DNA of 64,000 nucleotides from positions 28,057,282-28,121,281 of the forward strand of contig OY979718.1 of the NCBI GenBank assembly GCA_963855995.1. Direction: 5' to 3'. The stretch's first letter is position 1. The number at the start of each line of letters is the position of its first letter. The notes beneath the pieces were generated by a model. It did not search any database and was not told the origin of the DNA. It saw nothing but the letters and a program-made list of their open reading frames with translations. The stretch comes from Muricea muricata (taxonomy: Eukaryota; Cnidaria; Anthozoa; Malacalcyonacea; Plexauridae). Positions 1 through 13,053 of this stretch are shown in pieces. Position numbers and translations under genes: made by a program.

Positions 1-1
1 C

Positions 2-1656
2 GACGAAGCATATCGCGGGGTACCAGCTGACGAAATGCAACGTTGGATAAACGGCCCGGAATTTCTTGCTCAATCAAAGGAGAACTGGCCTCGAAGACCC
101 GCAGATATGGTAAGTGTTCCCCAATATGATCCAAAAATCAAGGAGAGTGCCCTGGTACGGATTCAGCGGACCCATTTTCAAAGGCATTTGAGCACATCTC
201 GTCATGGAACAAATTAAAGAAGGTAGTAGCATGGGCACTACGCTACAAATCCATCTTACGAGAACGTGCCAGAGACAAAGATAAAAAATCCCTCTTGTCT
301 GATATTTACGTTGATGTCAAAACTATCCGTCCGAAAAGCGTCAACGAGTTCAATCAAGCCGAGAGAAAGATTCTACGATTGGTACAGATCGAATCATATC
401 GCGATGAATTGACACGTGTAAAGCATTCCAAGCAGTCGAATTGCCAGAGAAAACTCAAATTGATCAAGAAGAGCAGTCCTATCTATAAATTAGATCCAAT
501 TCTAGTTAACGATCTTCTCTGCGTGGGAGGACGTTTGCAACAAGCACCAATAGATAACCAGGCTGAAAACCGAATTATTCTCCCAAGGAAGCACCACGTA
601 GTTCAACTACTCGAACGACAGTGCCACGACTTATCCGGACATTCTGGGATAGAGCACACTTTATCGCTGACCAGACGTCGTTACTGGATTGTGAAAGGGA
701 GATCGAGCGTACGCAGTATCGTTAACCTCTGTTTTGATTGCAAGCGGCGACAAGCATCAGTGCAGCAACAGAAAATGTCAGATTTGCCAATCGATCGGGT
801 TACACCATCGCAGCCACCTTTCACCTGTGTTGGAGTTGACTGTTTTGGTCCCTTCTTTGTTGGGCGCGGTAGAAGCGAAGTAAAACGTTACGGAGTTCTG
901 TTCACCTGCCTGGCAATCCGTGCGGTCGATGTTGAAGTCGTCCATTCTTTGGATACTGGATCGTTTATTAATGCGTTGATAAGGTTTATCGCAAGGCGAG
1001 GTCAGCCAAAGGAAATACGCTCGGATAACGGAAGTAATTTCGTTTGCGGTGAAAGAGAGTTACGCGAAGCGATCGCCAGATGGAACCAAGACCAAGTTCA
1101 CCAATTTTTGTTGCAAAAGGGTATCAAGTCGACCTTCAATCCCCCGGCTAGTTGTTATTTCGGCGGCGTATGAGAACGATGTATCAGAACAGTGCGCAAG
1201 GTCCTGAATGCCCTACTCAAAGATTAAAGATTAACAGGTTTTAAACGACGAAGGACCCATTACCAAATGATCGTACGATCCCCGTGATTCAGCCCCTCTA
1301 ACTCCAAACCACCTGCTGTTGTTGTTGCGGGAGCAGTATCTCGCAGATATATTTTGGCGACGTGGATTCGAGAATATCTGCCAATGTTGCAAGAAAGACA
1401 AGTCTGGAACAAGACCCGCCAGAATATTGGAGTGGATGATGCTGTTCTGGTAGTGGACGAAAAAACACCTCGTGGATCGTGGCCGTTAGGACGAGTGTTG
1501 GAAGTCCACGCCAATCGAAAGGACGGGTTCGTAAGATCACTGAAAGTGAAGACTAGTACCACAGTTTTGACATGACCCATCAGCAAGATTGTCTTGTTGG
1601 AAGCAAGTGATTCATCAAACAATAATTTCAAACTATCATAGTTCATGTATTGTAAA
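2..1656 (+). pseudogene. BEL/Pao retrotransposon pol relic (RNase H end, integrase, C-terminal domain)
   Basis: A decayed 3' half of a BEL/Pao polyprotein, mostly in one frame. An N-terminal scrap (35-217) carries the W..GPEFL..WP segment that precedes integrase in this family. The frame from about 205 to 1173 holds the zinc-binding HHCC region (H-LSGHSGIEH, then C-FDCKR) and an integrase core with VDCFGPF and SDNGSNF, the first two acidic catalytic positions. A TGA at 1171-1173 falls where the family has a conserved tryptophan, and further stops follow. The segment 1354-1575 matches the C-terminal domain ([24 protein letters not shown]). The part between about 1230 and 1350 is shortened or scrambled. 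Dead copy; family assignment is confident. Confidence 0.85.
57..114 (+). repeat. 58-bp segment repeated inverted at 2290-2347
   Basis: Identical base for base to the reverse complement of 2290-2347. It lies in the BEL/Pao pol relic, so its partner just past the LTR-like region is a displaced inverted piece of the same element family. Confidence 0.95.
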
Positions 1657-1685
1657 GGCCATTAAATTGCCTTTAGGGGCCGGAA

Positions 1686-2289
<604 letters not shown>

Positions 2290-2347
2290 CTTACCATATC
2301 TGCGGGTCTTCGAGGCCAGTTCTCCTTTGATTGAGCAAGAAATTCCG
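2290..2347 (-). repeat. Inverted copy of BEL/Pao pol segment 57-114
   Basis: Exact reverse complement of 57-114. Flanking bases differ on both sides, so the 58 bp are a discrete block directly abutting the presumed LTR end. Confidence 0.95.
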
Positions 2348-2349
2348 TA

Positions 2350-5300
2350 ATACAAAGGCCCTTGTTCCTATTTCGTTTAAATTAAATGGTCAAATTTGTA
2401 CATTGATTGTTGAGTTCGAGTATTCACTTGTTTTACGTCAACACTGTGACTCTTGCATTGGCAACCGGGAGTTAAAATATTGAAAAATTAACATTATGTG
2501 AGTATGTATGTCATAAGGTGATTCATGCTCCTAAAAATCTGTGGCAAGGTTGTCTAATTTGCACAAAGATTAGATACAATAGAGTAACAAGTTTATTTTA
2601 TGACAGGAAACATGTAGGTATTATGGATACTAATTACCTTGTAGTCCTAGGATGTATACACTGTTTAAAAAAGGGGAAAATTTTAGGGGGGTGGGGGGTT
2701 AGTGGTGAGAGACATAACAAATTATCCACTTGCACCAACTATGGTCCCCACATGTTTCTTAATCAAATGAATGTTCCTTAAGATAAAATAAGAGAGAAGT
2801 AATCCAATCAAGACATTTCCTAACAGAGACTGCAAAACAATTCAAGTATTGCAAAGTCTTGAGACATGAAATGAGTGGTGCAAACAACTTTAGAGGCTTT
2901 AGAGATAAGAAATTGATTTTAATGGGATTAAAACAGATAATTGCATTTTTTTATCACTTCATGACTGCAATTCTTATGATAGGTGGACAGTCAAAATAAT
3001 TTTGATTTCAAAAAAGGGAGGAAAACCAAACCCTCCACACAAGAAATCAGCTGGGGGAACTCCAACTTGTGCTCCTCTACAATTGTACAGTATAAATGTA
3101 CATTACAGAGTGGATGTGATTCCTGAGAAAGCAGTTGTACATTGAAGATGATCTACAGTCCTTTTTATAGACAAATACTTTGTTTACACTTTGAACTTCC
3201 CTGTTTATAAAATATGAAAATATAGTAACCAAATATCCAAAACTGTTTTACTTTGCTAGTATGCTTGTAAATTGATATAGTTCATAAAGTTGGGTGCTCT
3301 TCTTATCCAGGAGTCTACCTTTGTTAAGAGCTGAATTAACATGCAGAACAGATTGTAGAAGGTCTTTAAATTTCAGAGCATTAATCACACTAAGTTTTTC
3401 TCCATAAACCCATCTATAAATGTCCAATGATTTTAACTGTTAATGTGGAAGCAGTGTAGTTGACCAATGTCTATTAGTTACTCATTAAGCTGCAATACAT
3501 CCCAGTGCACCCAACTAAGGCCAGCTTATTCTTAAATGCTTAATGGAATACAACCAGGGTTTCTTCCAAGGCTTTAACTTCGGTCTGTTTTTTTAGACAA
3601 AATTGAGTTTAGACAAACTGCAGAGGGTCTGAAGAGCCTACTGCCTGCTGCCTGAAAGTAGTTGAGACAGGGTATTATATGAAACAATAAGAGCAAATCC
3701 TGTTCATTATACAATGCGACTAACAATATAATGCTTGGTTTTTTATGATATTGTGTTTTTTTTAATTCTCAGGTCTCCAACGGAAGAATAACAAATTTCT
3801 GAACGTTTTGGTGACAGAAACGAATTTCAAAACTTAATTGAAGATTGAGTTTTGGGTGCAGTTTTTTATGGCCCTTAAAAAAACCCTGACAATTTTACTG
3901 GTGAGTGGGAAAGGACCGAAAGGTCTGGCACTTAATGGGTCAATAATTAATATAGTGGGAATTAATGGACTGTTGTTAGTACATTTGGTTTGTGCAAACA
4001 TCGTGCATGTATATTTATTATATTGCAAATATTTAAACTCATAATGTATTTAAGAATATATTTTTTCAGTGCTGAACAATGCATCATAACTTGCTACATA
4101 TATTGTGCTGCATAACCTCATACTGTGCTAAAAGTAAATACAATAATTTATTAAAGTACTAAGACATCCAATATATATTACTGATAACAATGTGATTAAT
4201 CACCTGGCATTTCATAATAAAATGTATGGGATATATGGGGTGCTTTGTGCTTTAATGATTTACTGCTTGGAATAGCCATTGATGAAGAAACCAGAAATAT
4301 AACATCATTCTCTTTGGAAGGCATACTGTACTGTTTTTGTACAGACAAAAAATATACAATGATAATATTTCACATGATTGTATGGTGGCTAGTATTTCAC
4401 CTTTAAACCGTTTAGACCTGTTCAGTTATTCCTACCACTGAAATGTCCTATAGACTACCCATATATCTTCACAATTTTGGTTTACAATGTTGAAACTCTG
4501 CATTAATTTACTTCAGTAACACGAGACAAACGAGCCGGTTAAAATATAATAAGCATGCTCGATCGAGTCCAAATGAAAAGAAAATTAAAAGAACAGCAGG
4601 CGAATATTTGTTTTCGTGTTTCCCTTGTTCGAAAATATATTATGACGCCTTGAATTCATCACACCAGAAACAACGAGTAAAGACTATAATATACTATTCT
4701 ATATTCGAATGAATCGAAGGTTCTACTAGAAAGCTAAAAACCATTTGTAAAATTCTCGAGAATACCCAGTTATTTATCGCCAGAAACCAACAAATCGCCT
4801 TGCTTTCAAATCGAAGTCGAGTATTGAATCATTTATTAATATTTATTTTGAAATGTTCGTCTAGAAAACCTTCAACATTCCATTCATTTGACAAGGAAGT
4901 GTACATGCACAGCAAATATATTAATAACATTACACTTACTTGTCTTTCAGACGTACTAGGGCGCTCGGTTGAGTCGGATTCTCCTGTTCCGATCGTTCTG
5001 CTGTATAAAAGAAATCCCGCTATAAAACTCAACGGCGAATTCTTGATCGAGTTAAATATTAAGCATTTCTGACCAGAAATTCATATTACAATCAAACGAT
5101 ATTTGATATGCCATGTTATGAATATAAACATTAGCAGTTGACAGGAATCGCGAGGAATTAATTCCACTGTCATAATTGCAATATCTTACCAAAAGCGGAT
5201 CTGCTTAATGTAAAATTTGACATATCCATCGTGAATTCAAGTTGTAGCAAGTTCTGAATGGGAATTGATCATTATTACAGAAACAGAAGCTATTATTTTG

Positions 5301-5478
5301 CCATTATCGTGTAAATTTCAAAATAACAAATCCTACTCGTCACTGAGTTCCACGCGTGTGGTCCCACGGGACAAAGCGAGGGTTAATAGTGAAAAAATCC
5401 AAATTTATTATGAATTCTTTGCATTTTCTAGAGCCACCGTCATCAGAACAGGGGTGTCGCCAGCTCGATAAGTGTGTG
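2350..5478. other. Non-coding, A+T-rich interval
   Basis: No open frame here has a recognisable domain; those at 3838-4044 and 4800-5072 lack family motifs and have overlapping frames on the other strand. A short G-rich run (2687-2700) is the only compositional feature I noted. Confidence 0.6.
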
Positions 5479-5509
5479 ACTGTGTGTGTGGGGGGGGGGG
5501 GGGGGGGGG
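5473..5509. repeat. (TG)n followed by a 20-G homopolymer
   Basis: TGTGTG passes straight into an uninterrupted run of G (5490-5509). Length is likely to be unreliable in an assembly. Confidence 0.95.
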
Positions 5510-5520
5510 AGAGGGTTAAA

Positions 5521-5590
5521 TTTAAAATGGAATCGATTCCAAAAGAGATTAACTGTGCAGATCACGAATTAATGAATATGTCCGTTCACC
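5521..5590 (+). repeat. Short segment related to 12960-13050
   Basis: Both places read ATTAACTG.GCAGA.CACGAAT followed by ATGAATATG. In one frame they encode INCADHELMNM here and INWAEHEYMNM at 13014. Probably fragments of one dispersed repeat; I do not recognise the family. Confidence 0.5.
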
Positions 5591-6130
5591 TTCCGCTCAC
5601 TTATCCAGCCGCTCAGACAAGCAAATAAGGTAGCCATAAAACAAAACACTTTCTAGCTTCTACTTATTGGACATTTGGACATGTTGGTCCAACGCATTGA
5701 AATTGTCTGTACGGGTTTTGCACAGTGTGTCCTAAAGCAAACAACCCCATGAAGCCAACCGCTAGTACCGCACGTTTGAACTTGATTTTTTAAGTCCCTA
5801 ATAAACCATGAATCCTTCAACGTTCACAAATTTCAATCATTTCCTGAAATTACTGTAATCTTTTTAGTAGTGATTATAAAACTGTCGACTTAAATTTGCG
5901 TGGAAATCAATGATCTTTTATTTCTCAAGTCAGTTAATCAAATTGACCATAACGAAAAAGATGGTAGCATGCACATTTTACCAGAGTTCATTGCAGGCAT
6001 GAAGCAAAAACAACTGATGAAAAATGCCACCCCTCCCCAATGGATAAAACGTCAACAAACCAAAGAAAATAATCTCTTTTCTTATGATTGTTCTTCAAAG
6101 GACGTCAAATTGCTTTCACTGGTAATTAAC

Positions 6131-6231
6131 ACTTATTGACTGAGACCGAGGGAAACAGTATGTATGAGGGAAACATCGACAGTCGAGGGTCCACAAAACA
6201 TACTGCTTTGCCGAGGTCTCAGTCAATAAGT
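6131..6231. mobile_element. Short foldback element
   Basis: Arms begin ACTTATTGACTGAGACC on the left (6131) and end in its reverse complement on the right (6231). The inner parts also pair imperfectly through CAGTATGT. No clear target-site duplication. Confidence 0.65.
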
Positions 6232-7240
6232 ATTTTATTATATACCAAGAGTCAAAGAAACGAAAAGGTAAAGCGAACTTCATACGAAAATACATGAAAT
6301 ATCAATTAACTTTGTAAAAAAAATTAATTCTGTACATAAAACGTAAACTGCAATAAATCTATTTAGAGATTTTCGAAACATTGCCGTGTTCGGCTGTCCA
6401 ATGGTCGCGTGTTCACGTGATAGCGCACGGGATTTTTTTTGTTATTCACCGGTGAATAATGCATCGTCTCTCTCGGGCGCTGATGCGAGGGAGACAGTCT
6501 AATTTTATTAATCTCACGTGATACGCTCTCCACCAATGAAACACTCGAAAAGGAGAACTTTGACGATTGGTATATAATAATACAAAATGTACCACCCATC
6601 TTTTCCGTTGCGGTCAATTGGGTTTAAACACTTTCGCATTAGTTCAGGGCACGCCAATGTATTGCCGTTTTTGGTTACCATACACCGTGTACAGCACTTG
6701 TACATTACATATGATCATATTAGGTTCTTTTTATTAATAAGATATTTCACTATGATTAGATCACTTATTAATTTAGCGACCGAAAATTTGCATTGAAGAA
6801 TAAAACCAAGCCACGAACAGAAGGTAATTGAAATATCGATATTTTATTGCCGATATTTTGTTTTGAGCCCAACACGCAGATTGGACACGGGCTGAAAGAG
6901 TAATGACAGAACATCATGATCAAACACCAGAATTTGGCGTCGCTCAAGATTTCAACTTAATTGGCCAGCTTAGGAAACTGGTCCACGAAGTTCCATGCAT
7001 CTGCCATGATTTGGCAAGGAATGCATGGCAATCAGCATCCAGAGGTTTCACAGGCGAAGCTCAGTTTTACGGTCTTCGGTGTTGAAGAGACAAAGATGAT
7101 GTTCTTCGTCAGGGCATGACTGCGAGAGCGTGAGACACCAAAGCTTGGATATGAATCGAGTTGAAGAAACCAAGAATTGAGGATACCCAAGCCAGAAAAC
7201 TTAGCTTTTGTGGTTTTGATTGTTTTTTGTGTTACCTAAA
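6232..7240. other. Non-coding interval
   Basis: No open frame with a recognisable domain. The ORFs at 6363-6796 overlap each other on opposite strands, and 6903-7085 is short and unmatched. Confidence 0.55.
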
Positions 7241-7242
7241 TT

Positions 7243-7370
7243 AGCCAGCAAGATTATTGTATCCAATAAGTTATTGGAATTATTACGGCTAAGGTCAGGG
7301 TTGGGGTTTGTTAAAGTTGTAACTATTGATTTAATTGGGTCACAAATTATCCGCTGATGAGAGACATTCT
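7243..7370 (+). repeat. Diverged copy of a repeat with a TTAGGG-like core
   Basis: ATTATTGTATCCAATAA, then GGTCAGGGTTGGGGTTTG, then a stretch ending near ATTGGGTCACAA. It resembles 12490-12645 and the reverse complement of 53917-54103 in the same order of blocks. Confidence 0.55.
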
Positions 7371-7520
7371 AGCATTATTATAGTTGTTATCAGCCAGAGA
7401 CCAACTATGTCTATGAGATAAACATTTGACAGCTAGAAGTGCAGCTAGCGCAACAATTTGGTCACGCTATGCAAACTTTTTCGTGACCACTAACTGTAAA
7501 ATAATATTAAATGTGATAAT

Positions 7521-7997
7521 ACAACCATTTGCAAGCTACCGTTAACCGTGCATTCAAAACAACGTTTTAAAAAGTTATGAAGAGCATGTTAGTCAGTTGA
7601 AACTTATTAGTTTCAGCTGTCAAACTTGTAAGTTTTGAACGCGTAACTTGTTGTTTTGTGCGCGTAACTTGAAGTTTTGATGCCATAACTTGTAGTTTTG
7701 ATGCCATAACTTGTAATTTTGATGTCGTAACTTGTCGTAACTTCAAAACTACAAGTTACGGCATCAAAACTACAAGTTATGGCATCAAAACTACAAGTTA
7801 TGGCATCAAAACTACAAGTTATGGCATCAAAACTACAAGTTACGGCACCAAAACTTCAAGTTACGCGCACAAAACTACAAGTTACGCGTTCAAAACTTAC
7901 AAGTTTGACAGCTGAAACTAATAAGTTTCAACTCTCTTCATAACTTTTTAGAACGTTGTTTTGAATGCACGGTTAACGGTAGTTTGCAAATGGTTGT
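7521..7997. mobile_element. Long-armed foldback element with a 21-bp tandem array
   Basis: Left end ACAACCATTTGCAAGCTACC (7521) and right end its near-exact reverse complement (to 7997). The arms run about 210-260 bases with the turn near 7738. The inner arms consist of 21-bp units of the form AAAACTACAAGTTATGGCATC, spaced exactly 21 bases (7751, 7772, 7793 and onward), present in both orientations. AAT occurs on both outer sides (7518-7520, 7998-8000), a possible short target duplication. No coding capacity. Confidence 0.85.
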
Positions 7998-8284
7998 AAT
8001 GTAGACTAAATTGTTAGGCTGCTATACGGCACTGTTCACTGCAATGTGGTATAGCATACAACATAGTTAATATATCCAATGTTTATCTCATTTGTTTTGT
8101 CAGTAAGTGTCTCTGATTATTTCTATTCTGCCGACAGTCGGAACACCTCATTGATATTGTTTTCAGTCTGCTCTGGTCTCATTGAGGTGGACCATTTAGA
8201 GATCTATTTTAAATACAAAATATTTCAATGGTTTTCTGTTCTAGCAAGCTCCTTATAGCTCAATCGTCTAGACATGTGATATTA

Positions 8285-8560
8285 TTATTATAAACTTTAT
8301 TGAACAATTCACCTTAAGTGGAAAAGTACAGTGGACTTACAACATCTGTCTAAAATTGTAAAATTACGTATATCATGATCACAATGAGAATTTAAGTTTA
8401 ATGTTAAAAAGTTTTCTTGTTCGCTCAAATTACAGATGTTACTATGAATTAAAAATTTACAGTTTATTCTGAACTTTTTAGTTCAACTGCCCGAGGCACA
8501 AATGATGCCTTATCCCTTTCAGTTCTGGATTTAATGTAACATACATTAGCATTATTTTCT
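8285..8560 (-). pseudogene. LINE 3' end (RT C-terminus plus 3' UTR)
   Basis: On the minus strand, 8560 down to about 8466 encodes YIKSRTERDKASFVPRAVEL and a stop, the C-terminal signature of non-LTR reverse transcriptases (R.ER...SFVPRAV.L). A UTR follows with AATAAAG and a terminal (TAATAA) tail at 8281-8292, as expected at a LINE 3' end. 5'-truncated and dead. Confidence 0.6.
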
Positions 8561-8569
8561 TTTATGCTA

Positions 8570-9225
8570 GTGGAATAATCATGTGCAACAACATGTGCAA
8601 TGACCATGTGCAACAGGGACAAGATGGTGACAGGGATGATTTGTGTCTCAAATAATCACCTCCATGTCTCGAAGGGTTAGTTTCTCTATTCTTTCGAAAA
8701 GTGGCGGAAGTATCTCGCTTGTGTAATGTGCAAACTTCTCCTTTCAACAAGTTCTCCTGGAACACATGCGATATGTCATCAACATGGATGTTAGATAAGG
8801 TCGGCGAAAGTACCATCCTTGTTGTACCCCAGCCGGACAGCTCGGAATCGATAACGATGATTGATTTAACTTGACCTGTTGATTTCTACCAGATAAAAAG
8901 CTTTTCACCCATAACAGATTGTGGGTGCAACTGCCGTGATTCGAATCCCTAAAATCTAAGTTTTATCAGATACTTAGGCTTGGGATCGAGATCAATGAGG
9001 TGTTCGACTGATGATCGAGGGCTGGACTGCTGGTAAATTCGAAATTTGCGGTGTCGTGATAAGTGAGGGGACATATGTCCCCTTTGCACAATTAATTTCT
9101 TTTGAAATCGAATCGGTTTCAAAATTAAACGAACAAAATCCTTTGTAAGGCGTTTACTCCGTCTGCCGAGGACAAAAGCTATACTTTCGTAAAACTAAAT
9201 GAATGACCTGCTCATAAAAACAGTA
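8570..9225. other. Non-coding interval
   Basis: No domain recognisable in either strand. The 8562-8816 minus frame has no family features. Confidence 0.5.
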
Positions 9226-9229
9226 AACA

Positions 9230-9740
9230 ATTGGCAATGGATTAACAATCGTCTCATTTCAAGGAGACTCAAAAGCAATACATAGAACATTATTACACAT
9301 TGCCTTATTTCGTGAGATATTTAATTTTTATTATAGAAATACTAAGTTTTCCGCCATCTTAGATATTTATAGATATGCATGTACGTCACAAAGGGGCACG
9401 CAATTTTATTTTCTCATGAAACAATGATTAATATGCGCCCATAACCGCACGTGAGGTAAGCGCTCTGGGTTTCAACACGGACAGAAAAGGTTTACAACAA
9501 TATTTGATTGCTGGTAGGTATTTAGGAGTAGCCTTGAATGGCTTATTCCTGTTGTGACGTCATCAAAACATAGTTAATGAGGTTAAAATTTCCACCAGGA
9601 TGGCGGACAGTTTGTTTATGTAGGTGAGAATATCCCTAGAAATTAAACAGATACAAAAATTTTGTAGTAGATTTCTGTATATTGTTTTTGAATCTCTTTC
9701 AAGTGAGACGAATTAGATTTTTGTTGCTATTTGCGAAGGC
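9230..9740 (+). mobile_element. Foldback element, copy A
   Basis: Roughly palindromic: CGTCTCATTTCAAGGAGACTC near the left end pairs with GAATCTCTTTCAAGTGAGACG near the right end, and CCGCCATCTTAG pairs with GGATGGCGGAC inside. The middle is the reverse complement of copy B at 10103-10623. Ends are approximate. Confidence 0.7.
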
Positions 9741-10102
9741 GAAGTGATTGCTGGTGAATATTAACTGAGACAAAGTCGATGTGAATATTCACCATAATCA
9801 CCGAGCCTAACGCGAATAATTATTTTAGCATAATTTCTTTAGTAAAATATGAATGTATAAAATGTATTTCTTTCATGAATACAGATTACATCGGAAAATG
9901 ACTATAGTCCGCGAAAATTATTCAAATTTTACAACCATGATAGATAACTACTTTAAGTACTCTATAACGTTAAAAAAACATGTTTGTCTTTTTGTGTTCA
10001 TATTTAACATGAAAATACTGTACATCGTTGAAAAGGGTCAGATGATAGATTCGATGATATTCTTAATTCTGACGGGTAAGTTTGCAACGATCTGTCACCT
10101 TA

Positions 10103-10623
10103 AAGGGAAATGGCAACCAAAATTTTTATCGTCTCATTTGAAAAAGACTCTAAAATAATATCTAGACGTCGTTTACAAAATTTTTATATCTTCTTTACTT
10201 TGGGAGATATTGTCACCTGAATAATCGAACTGTCCGCCATCTTGGATTAATTTTTAACCTCATTAACAAATAATGTTTTGGTGACGTGACAATAGGGATA
10301 AGCCATTCAAAGCTTCTTCTAAATACTTATCACCAATAAAACATTTGTGAAACCTTTTCAGTTCGCGCTGAAGTCCAAAACACTTACCATGTGCGTGATT
10401 AATGGAGAAGATTAATCATTGTGTCGTAAGAAAAAAATTGCGTGACCCCAGTTGTGACGCATCGTGAGTATCTACAATTATCTAAGATGGCGGACAACTA
10501 AAGATTTCAAGTCAAAATATCTCACCAAATAAGGCCGATAAAAAAATTCTGTAATGGACGTCTATACATTGTTTTGGAATCTCTTTCTAATAAGACGATA
10601 AAAAATTTTGTTGCCATTTCCCT
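10103..10623 (-). mobile_element. Foldback element, copy B (inverted relative to copy A)
   Basis: Terminal AGGGAAATGGCAAC on the left and GTTGCCATTTCCCT on the right form the inverted repeat; the arms extend about 150 bases to CCGCCATCTTGG and AAGATGGCGGAC. Inner blocks (AAAGGTTT, AAGCCATTCAA, GTGACG) match copy A in reverse complement. Confidence 0.75.
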
Positions 10624-10867
10624 AAAAAAATATTATTTACTAAAGAAATTATACTAATTCTCAATATATCGCAATTTCAAATATAATTCAAAAGAACACT
10701 TGATGCTTGAATGGAAACAACGGAAATACTGGGATTGACAGCTTTATCAAAAGTTGCACCTGATCCGAACGCCGCCGCCGAGTAAGATTATTAGACTAGA
10801 AATACATGCTTGCAAAACCCCTCGCCTAACATATCAAAGATGCAACTATGTTTTCGGAACATGAAGT

Positions 10868-11284
10868 CAAGGCTGGTAACTTGGCTTTTTTAAGGCCAAA
10901 TAACTCGATTTTGGCTTTTTTATTTCTTTTTTGGCCTTGAAAAAAATGTTTGGCCTTTTAGCTTTATTTTGGCTTTTTTATCGAGTGACAAAATTTAAGT
11001 AAAAACTGTCAATGCCGTAGACACATTCGTGAAAATATGCGTTATTTTATGTATGTGCTCAACATAAAACTGTTTCATTTTTTGTGAAGTTGAAGACTTT
11101 GGAACTTAAATTTAGAATACTAGAAATTAGCTTGACCAAATCTGATTGATACCATGTCAAAACATTGATAAAATTTGGTCCTTTTTGGCTTTTTTGGAAA
11201 AAAAAGTTGGCCCTATTTTGTTAAATTTGGCCTTTTTTAAAACGCCATTTGGCTTTATGCATGCGCAAAAGCCTGCTAACCCTG
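10868..11284. mobile_element. Non-autonomous hAT element, 417 bp
   Basis: Exact 8-bp direct repeats CATGAAGT lie at 10860-10867 and 11285-11292. The element begins CAAGGCTGGTAAC and ends GCTAACCCTG, with loosely matching inverted ends. The interior is filled with repeated TTGGCTTTTTT and its inverse. An 8-bp duplication with CA..TG ends is typical of hAT. No transposase. Confidence 0.8.
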
Positions 11285-11548
11285 CATGAAGTATTCTCAG
11301 GATTGTTGTCATAGCAACACGCCGACACGGCAGTTTTTAATAATGCGTTCTAAATTTTTTAAATAACTGTGAAAATAATGAAAGAATTACCAGTTTTAAT
11401 GACAAAATAGTTAATTTTTTAAATGTCAGTGGTCCGTCTGTCATCATGCGTAGTCAGTGAACTTTGGTACGGTATGAAATACACTTTATTACGCTACATT
11501 ATTAAAACGTTTTGAAGAATATTTATAAACTATTAAATCTTTGTTTTG

Positions 11549-12017
11549 CCATAGGCAGCCCAGGAACGCGGTGTTTTGTTTTGTTTTTATCGATGTGACA
11601 TATGCATAATTATAATTACCCTAAGGGTACGGTCATGGCTAAAGGGGACAAACGAGAGGTAAGATGGCGGCTGTTTTTCAAGATTCTTAAAACGAGAACG
11701 AATCAACAACCAGACATTTATATCATTCCTAAAGCTTACCCTGACCCTTCCCCTGAGCCTAACCACAATTTAGGAATGTTGTAAATGTATAATTGTTGAT
11801 TCGTTCTCGTTTTAAGAATCTTGAAAAACAGCCGCCATCTTGAAAACCTACCTCTCGTCCATCCCCTTTAGCCATGACCCTAAGGGTACCTATCTTAGGG
11901 TAATATAATTATGCATACGTCACTTCGATAAAAACAAAACGTTAGGGTAATTATGATTATGTATACGTCACACAGATAAAAACAAAACAAAACACCGCGT
12001 TCCTGGGCTGCCTATGG
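11549..12017. mobile_element. Foldback DNA element, 469 bp, with 5-bp flanking repeat
   Basis: Ends CCATAGGCAGCCCAGGAACG and its reverse complement. The arms extend inward through GCGGTGTTTTGTTTTG and CATTATAATTATGCAT-like blocks to about 190 bases. TTTTG flanks both ends (11544-11548, 12018-12022). The right arm contains a local duplication of the block GTTAGGGTAATTATGATTATG / TTAGGGTAATATAATTATG. Confidence 0.8.
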
Positions 12018-12489
12018 TTTTGTAATAAAAACCATTTCAAGCCATGTATTTTTTATTAAAATAGCTACGGTCGTATTTTTCATCTGTAAATTATTTTCAC
12101 ACTTACAATAAAACTACAGTCTTGCTTTTACAAAACAAAGAAACATAAACTTCGAAATTAAAATGTGGAATCATTACGGCTACTAAATAGTATGAATATG
12201 GCTACCTTTTATGTACGTTTCCGTTCTTGCTTCCTTCTGTTGGCGCGTTTTTTCGTCGTCTTTACCTTAAGTTTGATTTATTTTTATTGTTTTCTAATGA
12301 TTTCGATTTGTTTCCCTACAGATTTCTGGACTTTTGTTTTAAAAAACCCTCAGAATTCAATGACGTCAGCTAAAAGGTCGAACGTCCAAATCATAGATAG
12401 TATCTATGGTCCAAACCAAACCAAACCAACACATAAATAATGGCGAATGACTTTCGCATCTCAGAATTAGTAATCCTCGCCCCGGGCAG

Positions 12490-12645
12490 CGCTCCGCGCT
12501 GCGGCTCGGGGATTATTGTACCCAGTAAATTATCGAGATAATCACGGTTAAGGTTAGGGTTGGGGTTGGGTTCAATAAGTGTTGGAATGATCAAACGTTG
12601 CAACCAGCAATTTTATTGGGTTACAAGGATCGGGTTGATTGAGAG
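12490..12645 (+). repeat. Copy of the repeat defined at 53917-54103
   Basis: Contains GATTATTGTACCCAGTAAATT, GGTTAAGGTTAGGGTTGGGG, AACGTTGCAACCAGCAATTTTA and the terminal GGATCGGGTTG in the same order as the reverse complement of 53917-54103. The telomere-like TTAGGG core is part of the element and does not mark a chromosome end. Confidence 0.65.
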
Positions 12646-13053
12646 TTACCATAATCGCCTTCGCGAATCGTGATGCAATCTGGCAAGCTCTGTCGCTTTC
12701 CTGCATTTTAGATGTTTCAGTATACATGTTACAAAATATGTTTGGTTGAGATATTTTGCTAGAAGATTAGTTGGAATTCGCCGCTTTAAAACACTTTAGG
12801 TGAGAATTTGTGTACGCAAAAAAGCCTCCCTGTAGTTTTGTTTAAATATACGTTTTGTTGAGATCTTTTGCGAGAAAACAGCTTGTTTACGTGAGCTCAT
12901 GCGGTAATGTCAGCGGTATCAGCCATGAGTGGTGACCCAACTTTCGACATCGAAACTAAAGGAAAACGAGATTTCATAACTCCGCCACGCCCTACAAGCA
13001 AGCGGCCCGGAGTAATTAACTGGGCAGAACACGAATATATGAATATGCCCCAA

